This document shows, piece by piece, positions 57,413-64,000 of a DNA stretch of 64,000 nucleotides (within the stretch, counting starts at the first letter, position 1; each line of letters opens with the position of its first letter). This DNA comes from Natrinema sp031626495 (lineage in GTDB: Archaea; Halobacteriota; Halobacteria; Halobacteriales; Natrialbaceae). The stretch is from positions 62,001 to 126,000 of the forward strand of contig NZ_JAMQOJ010000009.1 of NCBI RefSeq assembly GCF_031626495.1, written 5' to 3'. A model generated the notes under the pieces. The model was not told the origin of the DNA. It worked only from the letters and a program-made list of their open reading frames with translations, and searched no databases. Position numbers and translations under genes: made by a program.

Positions 57413-57846
57413 CTACCGGTGGAACCGGTCGTCCGGTGGCCGGTTGGCGGGGACGGCCCGACGCACTGCGAGGGCCGTCCACGCGGCACGTCGAACCATA
57501 TTGACGAACTCCTTGTACGGCCACCACCAGAGGCGACGCCCGCCTCGGCGGGGCGTCGCCACGTATTCGTAGTGGAGATACCGCCACGCGTTCTGCAAGA
57601 GGAGACTCACCACGACGTACAGTAGTCTCACTGTTGCGTCTCGCGTTGTTGTCGTCGCTATCGCTTGCTCAGACAAGCGATAGCTCGACTCGATACCGAA
57701 GCGTTTGCTGTAGTGGTATCGAGCGTCGCGTGGTGTCTCGATGAACGGCGCGTCAGCGGCGTAGCCGTGACGCGCCACACCGTTCTCGTCATACCGTCCA
57801 TTCAGGTACGTACAGTCGATGTAGACAGGAAACTCGACGGTCACAG
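57413..57846 (-). pseudogene. ISH3-type transposase, 3' part
   Basis: The C-terminal ~140 residues of the transposase: TVTVEFPVYIDCTYLNGRYD, HYSKRFGIESSYRLSEQAIA (with the catalytic Glu in GIESSYR) and LQNAWRYLHYEYVATPRRGG. It is separated from its N-terminal half by the IS630-type element. In a virtual fusion with a TA duplication, the frames differ by one base, so another small change may be present. Confidence 0.8.
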
Positions 57847-58992
57847 TAATGATCAAGGAAACTTTTGAAAATCGAGGAACTTCTGGCACCAGTCTCTTGC
57901 AAAACTGATTCGTTGTGTCACTTGAGTAAACACGTCCTTGACGAGTTCGTGGAACTCGTCTTCGTCCTCAACGATAATCGGTGCCATCGTCCACTTGAGG
58001 TATTTCCAGACCTGCTCGATCGGATTGAGATGGGGTGATCCTGAGGGAAGGAACACGAGATCGATACCAAGCTGATGTGCGCGCTTGCGCGTGTATTCAC
58101 AGATGTGTGATCCGTGCTTATCCAAGACGAGCAGAATCCGCTTGCCGGGATTCTGCTCGCGCACTGCTTCTAACACTTCGCAAATCCGCTCTTTCTCCTC
58201 GGTTTCTTTCCAGCGAACCGTACTCTCTCCGTTCAATGCGTAGAATCCAACCGCCGAGTCTTCTGTCTTGACTAACGGCCGTTCCACGTGTGGGTCGTCT
58301 ACGTACCAGACACGACGTGAATTATCGTACGGTTGCGGTTGGGAAGCATCGAAAAACCCGAGGACAGTTCCACCATCTGTACAAATATCGTCGTCAACAA
58401 TCCATCCTTCTTCGTCGTCTCCTTCGCGTTTGTTGTGTGGACTGTCATCCTCGTCGAGCGCGTCGGCGACGCGTTCGTCGAGAATCTCTTCAGGATTCTC
58501 CGGGCGATATGGACGCTTCGGACGGGGTTTTGCATAGGACAAGCCCAGCTCACGGAGGAATTTCCCGAGATAATCCGGATGAAATTCAACGTCGAATTCT
58601 TCCTTGAGAAGATGCTGAATCTCTTGTGACTTCCACGGCTGGCCTTCTCGAAGCATCTCGACCAACTGTTCTTGTTCGTCTTCGTCGAGTTTCGGGGGCC
58701 GACCGCCCCCGAAACTCGGCATCAATGCTTCGAGTCCACCTTCGTTCCAGGCATCAGCCCAGCGCCCGCCGGTCGCTGCCGACCGTCCCTCGCGGTCGGC
58801 AGCTTCCGCGACCGAATCGCCGCAATAGAGGTTCTTCAGAAAGCCCAACCGCTCTTGTCGACGATCGTCTTTGGCTTCACGAAGTAATTCGTCGATCTTC
58901 TCCTCTGGAAGATGATACGTGATCTCCTTTCGACGACCTTCGCTCATTACGTTCTGATCCAACGCGACCAACAAAGGTTTTCGCGCTCATTA
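57847..58992. mobile_element. IS630-type insertion sequence
   Basis: The element spans 1146 bases with the TA target included at both ends. Its ends are imperfect inverted repeats of ~21 bases, TAATGATCAAGGAAACTTTT at the left and TAATGAGCGCGAAAACCTTT (read inwards) at the right. Insertion at TA fits this family. It sits in the loop of a natural inverted repeat within the ISH3-type transposase gene. Confidence 0.8.
57853..58947 (-). CDS. IS630-family transposase
   Basis: A 364-residue transposase. The helix-turn-helix (EEIAREAKDDRRQ-like start, ADREGRSAATGGRWADAWNE) is followed by a DDE catalytic core: Asp in DDDICTDGGTVLGFFDAS, LVLDKHGSHI, and LPSGSPHLNPIEQVWKYLKW with the Glu. It is intact, so the element may be active. 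The ATG at 58947 is preferred to 58974. Confidence 0.87.
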   Translation of the reverse strand: MSEGRRKEITYHLPEEKIDELLREAKDDRRQERLGFLKNLYCGDSVAEAADREGRSAATGGRWADAWNEGGLEALMPSFGGGRPPKLDEDEQEQLVEMLREGQPWKSQEIQHLLKEEFDVEFHPDYLGKFLRELGLSYAKPRPKRPYRPENPEEILDERVADALDEDDSPHNKREGDDEEGWIVDDDICTDGGTVLGFFDASQPQPYDNSRRVWYVDDPHVERPLVKTEDSAVGFYALNGESTVRWKETEEKERICEVLEAVREQNPGKRILLVLDKHGSHICEYTRKRAHQLGIDLVFLPSGSPHLNPIEQVWKYLKWTMAPIIVEDEDEFHELVKDVFTQVTQRISFARDWCQKFLDFQKFP

Positions 58993-59725
58993 TTGGACCG
59001 TCGAGTTTCCCTGTCAAGTCGTGTTGGATGACGCGACTCCAGCCTTCTGAGAGTTCCTGCTGAATCGTCTCACCCCATCTGATGATTGGCATCACGTAGG
59101 CGTAGTTGTGCGCCTGCAACAGCGTGAGACACTTGCTGTCGTAGAATCCACGATCGAGGTAGACGGCCTTGACTTCGGTGTCAAGGCCGTCGAGCAGTCC
59201 AAGAAACTCGGCGAGGACGCTGCTGGCGGTGTCGCCGTCTTCGAGACGGCGCACCGCCAGCGTGTGTCGTTTGTTCTTCACACGCGCGTAGAGTGTGGCG
59301 TAGGCGTGGAACGCGGTGGTTCCGCGCTTGGCCTCGGAGTGGTAGAGGCCGTCTGTCTCGTCTTCGTCACCGTAGTAGGGTCGCAGGTGGAGGTCTGCGC
59401 AGACCTCCACCTGCTCGGGGAGGAGTTCGACGATATCTCGCTGGAGAAGCGTGTTAGCGACTCGTTCGAGCCGGTCCGGCTCGAACTTCGTCCGCAGATG
59501 GTAGAGGATCGTGTTCGCCGATGGTGATTCTTCACTGGAGTTGCACAGTGTAGAGACCGAGGTCCCGTCGGCGCACGCGCCGACGAGGACCTCGTAGATG
59601 TCCTCAACTTCGATTTCAGCATTAGCGCCGAGGTCAAGAACGATTTCATCGTTGAGCGTGTTGACGAGAAAGTTAAGGAGCTGGTCTTCGTGGATTTCAC
59701 TGTCTGCTTGCTTGGTCTTGAACAC
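58993..59725 (-). pseudogene. ISH3-type transposase, 5' part
   Basis: The N-terminal ~245 residues: EIHEDQLLNFLVNTLNDEIV, LVGACADGTSVSTLCNSSEE, CADLHLRPYYGDEDETDGLY (with the first catalytic Asp) and VKAVYLDRGFYDSKCLTLLQ (the second Asp). The frame runs into the IS630-type element at 58992. Confidence 0.8.
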
Positions 59726-59812
59726 ACCATCAGCAAGCAGACGTTCTAACTAACCGGCTTTGTGAGGGACTGAGACTGACGGACACGTATTAAGGGCCGT
59801 CAGAAGAACTCT

Positions 59813-61408
59813 ATGACAACGCCCATGGTTCGATTTCTTCTCCGTCTAATTCGCATTCTCGGGACGTTCACCCCGTTCATCCTACACTTTCTCCGTGACC
59901 GGCATCGGTTTCTGATCGTCGGTGGGTCACGCACTGTGCCACGGGACCAGCACGAGCAGCGTGCCCGCCGTCTACGGGAGGCGATGCTCAACCTTGGGCC
60001 GACGTTCGTAAAGATCGGCCAAGTTCTCTCGACGCGCCCAGATCTCGTTCCGCAAGTGTACGCGGAGGAGTTCGCAGTGCTCCAAGATGCGATCCCGGCG
60101 GGTCCGTATCGCGAGATGATTCCGGCTCTCGCCGAAGACGTCGGGTATCACTCGTACGACGACTTCGATCCCGAACCCATCGCCGGCGGATCGCTAGCAC
60201 AGGTCTATCGGGCGACCTATCAGGGAGAACAGGTGGTCGTAAAAGTAAGACGCCCCGGAATCAAGGACCTCATCGAGACCGATCTGCGCATTATTCGTCG
60301 CCTCGTTCCCCTTGCACTGTTTCTCGCACCTGATCGGTTCAGTTTCTCACTCCAGAACATGGCGGACGACTTTGAGCGCATCATTCTGGAGGAACTGGAC
60401 TTCGAGCGAGAGGCCCAGATGATGGAGGAGATTCGGGAAAATTTCGCTGCCGACGAGAATGAGACCGTTACGATCCCACGCGTGTTTCGTGACGTCTGCT
60501 CCGAACGTGTCCTCACCATGGAGTACGCCGAGGGAACGAAGGTTACTGACCTCGAGGAACTCGAAGCGAAGGGCTACGATCCGGAGAACGTCGCTCGACG
60601 AGTGGCGAATGCCTACTTCACGATGGGACTCGATCACGGTGTGTACCACGGCGATCCCCATCCTGGAAATCTCGCTGTCGACGATGATGGCCGCATCGTC
60701 TTCTATGACTTCGGGATGAGCGGTCGGTTCACGCCAGCGATGCAAGCGAGCGTGATCAACCTCTATCTGGCCGCTGTCAATCGGGATGTCGGATCCATCA
60801 TCGACGAACTTGTCGCCCTTGGTGCACTCGATCCCGACGCCGACAGGGCCGCCGTCGGCCACGTTCTCGAGTTAGTTATCGATGACCTCGAAGGAGGTGG
60901 TGATGTGAACTGGCAGCAGATAATCGACGTGGTCGTCGGAATGCTCCGAGAGTTTCCGTTTCGTATCCCGCCAGACGTGATGTTAGTCATTCGGGTGGGA
61001 TCGATCGGTGAAGGTGTTCTCAGACAGCTCGATCCTGAGTTCAATATCCTCGCAGCTGCGCAGGCGTTCCTCCGTGATCACGGCTTCCTCCAGCGAGCAG
61101 CCCGGATAAAACTCGCCGAAGCTCAGTCCGACATCGAAACCTCCCTCTGGGCCCTTCTCCGGCTACCCACGAAATTGGATCGTGAACTGGACGCACGAGA
61201 ACAGGAACGCACAGTGATACCTCAGGAGATCGCACAGAGCCAACGACGGCAGACTCGTTCGATCGGGTACGCCATCCTCGCAGGAGGAACATTTGTAGCG
61301 AGTGGTCTCGCATTATCCGTAAGTCAGATCTCTGCTACTGTTGGGATCGTCGTCGCACTCGGCTTCACCATTTTATTCATTCATTCATCAAGGCAACAGC
61401 GCCGATAA
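59813..61408 (+). CDS. ABC1/UbiB-family atypical kinase
   Basis: A 531-residue protein. The family motifs are GPTFVKIGQVLSTRPDL (KxGQ), PIAGGSLAQVYRATYQ (in place of the Ala-rich loop), VVVKVRRPGI (Lys), EYAEGTKVT, YHGDPHPGNLAVDDDGRIVF and YDFGMSGRF. Two C-terminal membrane helices follow (GYAILAGGTFVASGLALSVS and TVGIVVALGFTILFIH). UbiB-type proteins assist quinone or isoprenoid lipid synthesis or transport through ATPase activity. Next to it lie SDR, CBS and adenylate kinase genes. Confidence 0.9.
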   Translation: MTTPMVRFLLRLIRILGTFTPFILHFLRDRHRFLIVGGSRTVPRDQHEQRARRLREAMLNLGPTFVKIGQVLSTRPDLVPQVYAEEFAVLQDAIPAGPYREMIPALAEDVGYHSYDDFDPEPIAGGSLAQVYRATYQGEQVVVKVRRPGIKDLIETDLRIIRRLVPLALFLAPDRFSFSLQNMADDFERIILEELDFEREAQMMEEIRENFAADENETVTIPRVFRDVCSERVLTMEYAEGTKVTDLEELEAKGYDPENVARRVANAYFTMGLDHGVYHGDPHPGNLAVDDDGRIVFYDFGMSGRFTPAMQASVINLYLAAVNRDVGSIIDELVALGALDPDADRAAVGHVLELVIDDLEGGGDVNWQQIIDVVVGMLREFPFRIPPDVMLVIRVGSIGEGVLRQLDPEFNILAAAQAFLRDHGFLQRAARIKLAEAQSDIETSLWALLRLPTKLDRELDAREQERTVIPQEIAQSQRRQTRSIGYAILAGGTFVASGLALSVSQISATVGIVVALGFTILFIHSSRQQRR

Positions 61409-61480
61409 CTGGTATCTCGAATATGGGGTACCTTCACGACGCCTCAAACTATTTTATGGCGTCTATGCGAAGTACCTGAT

Positions 61481-62209
61481 ATGCTCAAAGATAAAGTTGC
61501 GATCATCACTGGTGGTGCAACTGGGATCGGCAAAGCAATTGCTTCGAAGTACATTGATTACGGAGCCGAAGTCGTTATCGCAGGTCGCACGGAAGAAACC
61601 GGCCGAGAGACTGCCGAAGATCTCGACTGTGAATTCCATCAATGTGATGTCACGGAGTATGACCAGGTAGAGACCCTCGTCAACAGTACGGTTGACGAAT
61701 ACGGACAGCTTGACGCAATCGTAAACAACGCTGGAATTGGCCAAGTAGGGTCCATCGAAGAAATGTCGATCGAAGAGTGGGATACGGTCATTCAAATTAA
61801 TCTCACGGGGGTTATGTACGGCTCGCGGGCGGCGATCCCGTATCTCAAAGACAGTGAGGGGTGTATCATTAACGTCGCGTCGATTTATGGCCTCGTTGGT
61901 GGTCCTGGGTCACCTGCCTATTCGGCAGCAAAAGGTGGTGTCGTGAATTTCACACGAGAGCTCGCCATTGACTACGCCACAGAAGGGGTACGTGTCAATA
62001 GTATCTGCCCTGGATTCGTTGAAACGCCGATGACAGACGACTACCTCAACCAGGAACAGTTCTACGAGTTCGTCCGAGACGAGACACCCATGCAGCGAGT
62101 GGCTGAACCCGAGGAGATCGGCGGCATTGCGATGTTTCTCGCCTCTGATGAGGCGACGTACATCACAGGCACAAACATTCCTGTCGACGGAGGCTGGACT
62201 GCCCACTAG
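61481..62209 (+). CDS. Short-chain dehydrogenase/reductase, copy 2
   Basis: A 242-residue SDR very similar to 20504-21232, with TGGATGIGKAIASK, VNNAGIG, VNVASIYGLVGGPGSPAYSA (catalytic Ser and Tyr) and ITGTNIPVDGGWTAH. The same size, order of motifs and C-terminal end show a common duplication. The substrate is unknown. It is followed by a CBS gene, as the other copy is preceded by one. Confidence 0.87.
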   Translation: MLKDKVAIITGGATGIGKAIASKYIDYGAEVVIAGRTEETGRETAEDLDCEFHQCDVTEYDQVETLVNSTVDEYGQLDAIVNNAGIGQVGSIEEMSIEEWDTVIQINLTGVMYGSRAAIPYLKDSEGCIINVASIYGLVGGPGSPAYSAAKGGVVNFTRELAIDYATEGVRVNSICPGFVETPMTDDYLNQEQFYEFVRDETPMQRVAEPEEIGGIAMFLASDEATYITGTNIPVDGGWTAH

Positions 62210-62388
62210 TAACTACGGTCGCACATTCACCACACTTGGTTCCAACATTACGTGGGAGACCAGTCGGATAGTAGCAGCGCAAAACGTGCTACTATCTACC
62301 GAAGGCAAGCACCGTAACTCCCTGAGATGCTTCTATGAAGTGAGGAACTGCCGCCATATTATTTAGTCTCTCTAACCAATCCCCCAGT

Positions 62389-62889
62389 ATGGAACAGAAT
62401 CGATCCGATCTCACACTACGTGTTGGGAGTATCGCCGACGAGTCAGTTGGTCGCGTTACTCCGGATACGTCGGTAGCAGAGGTCGCCCAAACGATGGTCG
62501 AGCAAACCAAATGTGCCCGCTACGTCGTTGTGGAAGAAAACGACCAGCTCGTGGGCATCATTACAGATCGAGATTTAATTGGCGCGCTCCTCACGCCAGA
62601 GAGTGAGTTCAACGTTCTCGCAACGGATCAGAGCGAATCCAACATAACCGCCGGAGATGTGATGACCTCCGACCCCCTCACCGTAACGCCTGAGGCGGAG
62701 GTACCGAGGGTACTGCGACAAATGAACGAGGCGGCTGCCCGCCATGTTCCCGTTGTCGAAGATGGCTCAGTTGTGGGGATCGTCACCCTTGACGATCTCA
62801 TCACTCACCTCGCGGGAGAAGCTGCCCATGTCTCCGCACAGATGGACAATCTCTCCGGGATCATCCGGTCAGAGTCCCAGAGAAAGTAA
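62389..62889 (+). CDS. Two-CBS-domain protein, copy 3
   Basis: A 166-residue protein: VTPDTSVAEVAQTMVEQTKC, then VGIITDRDLIGALL, VMTSDPLTVTPEAEVPRVLR and VGIVTLDDLITHLA. It is a diverged relative of the copies at 17940 and 42502. It sits between an SDR and the adenylate kinase, which makes adenine nucleotide sensing plausible. Confidence 0.82.
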   Translation: MEQNRSDLTLRVGSIADESVGRVTPDTSVAEVAQTMVEQTKCARYVVVEENDQLVGIITDRDLIGALLTPESEFNVLATDQSESNITAGDVMTSDPLTVTPEAEVPRVLRQMNEAAARHVPVVEDGSVVGIVTLDDLITHLAGEAAHVSAQMDNLSGIIRSESQRK

Positions 62890-62948
62890 CCTCCGCATCT
62901 GAGACTCTCGATACGTGTCTTTTTCGTGACTGACATCAAAAGAGAGAC

Positions 62949-63584
62949 ATGGCCGAACCACGGATTCTAATCCTCGGTGGACCAGGCGCAGGAAAGGGGA
63001 CGCAGAGTAGAAAGGCCTCTGAGGAGTTTAATGTAAAGCATATCACTACCGGGGAGCTCCTTCGGGCAAATAAGGACAGGGATATTTCAGAATTTGAATC
63101 AGAGTATGATGTCCCGCGCACATATATGGATCAAGGTGAGCTTGTTCCGGACGAGGTTGTCACTCTGCTCGTTAAAGAGGCTCTATCGCAAGTCAATGGC
63201 TTTGTTCTGGATGGGTATCCCCGCAACGTAGAACAGGCTGAGGAACTCAATAATATGACCGATGTTGACGTTATTCTATATCTTGACGTAGACGAGGAGG
63301 AACTTGTTCAACGACTCACGGGTCGCCGTATAGACCCAAAAACAGGGGACACTTATCATATAAAATACAGTCCACCTGAAGATCCTGAAGTTGAAAAACG
63401 ACTTGAGCATCGGGATGACGATACCGAGGAGACAGTCCGTGAACGTCTACGTGTATTTCGTGAGACTACTGAACCAGTTATTGAATACTACGAAGAACGA
63501 GGTCAACTGGAACGTGTCGACGGAAAACAGTCTCCTGATGAAGTCTGGGTTGACGTAAGGAAAGTGATTGAAAACGCGCAATAG
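62949..63584 (+). CDS. adk: Adenylate kinase
   Basis: A 211-residue enzyme converting ATP plus AMP into two ADP. It has the P-loop GGPGAGKGTQ near residue 9, the AMP-binding LDGYPRN near 85, and the LID domain RIDPKTGDTYHIKYSPPEDP without zinc cysteines. It is AT-richer than most genes here. Haloarchaea have a chromosomal adk with ribosomal genes, so this may be a second copy. Confidence 0.9.
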   Translation: MAEPRILILGGPGAGKGTQSRKASEEFNVKHITTGELLRANKDRDISEFESEYDVPRTYMDQGELVPDEVVTLLVKEALSQVNGFVLDGYPRNVEQAEELNNMTDVDVILYLDVDEEELVQRLTGRRIDPKTGDTYHIKYSPPEDPEVEKRLEHRDDDTEETVRERLRVFRETTEPVIEYYEERGQLERVDGKQSPDEVWVDVRKVIENAQ

Positions 63585-63843
63585 ATCGCGAAAAAGTTGG
63601 GGTGAGCGTTACTATACCGGGCATCACCTAGTAGATCTGTACAGTTTACACACTCGTACCCGGCGAGTCTGTAGTTGAGAGGGCGCGATCTTGCTGAGGT
63701 GATCTCGGCGATGTTCGATAAAAGCCGACCATCATACCGTACGAATTAGAACTTGGAACGGTTATTGGCCGAAGAACGATCCAGTAGGCAATTATGGGGG
63801 GCTCTCCGAACCGATGAAGAGCCTGTCAGCAGACGCTGCCCCG

Positions 63844-64000
63844 TCAAGAGAGCGGATCTCGTCCTTCATACTCACCGCTCTCACCATATTCCGGCCGCTG
63901 GAAACCACCCTCACGGTAGACATCGAACTCACCCCGCTCAATGTCGTCGCGAATGATGTCGGCGGTTCCCTCGTCGACGCTCACGAAGTGACACAGCGGG
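63844..64000 (-). CDS. C-terminal part of an unidentified protein (cut by window end)
   Basis: The minus strand is open from the window edge to a TGA at 63844-63846, reading PLCHFVSVDEGTADIIRDDI, then EFDVYREGGFQRPEYGES. Haloarchaeal codon use supports coding. The N-terminal part lies outside the window, and I do not recognise the family. Between adk and this gene (63585-63843) I see nothing. Confidence 0.6.
   Translation of the reverse strand, partial: PLCHFVSVDEGTADIIRDDIERGEFDVYREGGFQRPEYGESGEYEGRDPLS

Larger units (their letters stand above)
57237..59774. mobile_element. ISH3-type insertion sequence, interrupted by an IS630-type element
   Basis: Terminal inverted repeats are recognisable: CTCAGTACCTCACAAAGC at 57237-57254 and its complement GCTTTGTGAGGGACTGAG at 59757-59774 (one mismatch). 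Without the internal element the host is ~1.39 kb, the usual size of ISH3-type elements. The transposase is split by the IS630-type insertion (57847-58992). Target duplications are not resolved. Confidence 0.8.

Overview
The window is haloarchaeal DNA (class Halobacteria). Nearly every protein is acidic and rich in Asp and Glu, third codon positions favour C and G, and many families are typical of the group: SPW-repeat membrane proteins, DUF63, halocyanin-like cupredoxins, SHOCT-tailed membrane proteins, a YHS/TRASH-rich gene set, an ISH3-type insertion sequence, leaderless promoters and GTG starts. No rRNA, tRNA, CRISPR array or replication origin is visible. Integrase, toxin-antitoxin genes, nested insertion sequences, truncated genes and several internal duplications suggest an accessory region (megaplasmid or integrated island). 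I cannot tell which species or replicon it is.

Layout. 1-9.2 kb: the tail of a heavy-metal P-type ATPase, two small membrane/winged-helix genes, a Cys-rich copper-storage-like protein, SPW proteins, an overlapping three-gene unit (a CWB2-like/DUF4396 membrane protein, a Tat-exported relative and a small membrane protein), a dead DNA-glycosylase fragment, and a Rieske/FAD oxidoreductase. 9.5-14.3 kb: the core copper module, made of a CopZ-like chaperone, an Lrp/AsnC-TRASH regulator and CopA, followed by a small winged-helix gene and a DUF63 gene. 14.5-24.5 kb: a geranylgeranyl-reductase-like enzyme, two copies of a methyltransferase/DoxX pair (one broken), a CBS protein, a GH15 glucoamylase/trehalase-like enzyme, an SDR, and a TRASH plus RecA/KaiC-like protein. 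24.6-32.4 kb: aconitase, an exported Lon-like protease, a halocyanin divergent from a winged-helix regulator with two small membrane partners, and stress proteins. 32.7-45.2 kb: a dense metal or redox island with a permease carrying two YHS domains, SHOCT proteins, DUF302, thioredoxin, cupredoxins, a VKOR/SPW fusion, a CuA-like lipoprotein and Cys/His-rich small proteins. 45.2-47.2 kb: PHA synthase plus a YHS-MaoC hydratase fusion. 47.3-50.5 kb: tyrosine integrase, MNT/HEPN toxin-antitoxin pair and a winged-helix protein. 51-59.8 kb: insertion sequences and rearranged metal genes, including an ISH3-type element interrupted by an IS630-type element. 59.8-64 kb: ABC1/UbiB kinase, SDR, CBS protein, adenylate kinase and a gene running off the end.

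How it fits together. Most genes between 9 and 57 kb bind or move soft metals (copper most likely), or handle electrons and thiols. CopZ, CopA and the Lrp-TRASH regulator would form the export system. Exported cupredoxins, Met/His-rich SHOCT proteins and YHS proteins could buffer metal at the membrane. A near-perfect palindrome just upstream of the TATA box of one winged-helix regulator recurs, degenerate, at its paralogue and in front of the DUF302 operon, suggesting a shared regulon. That is inference from sequence alone.
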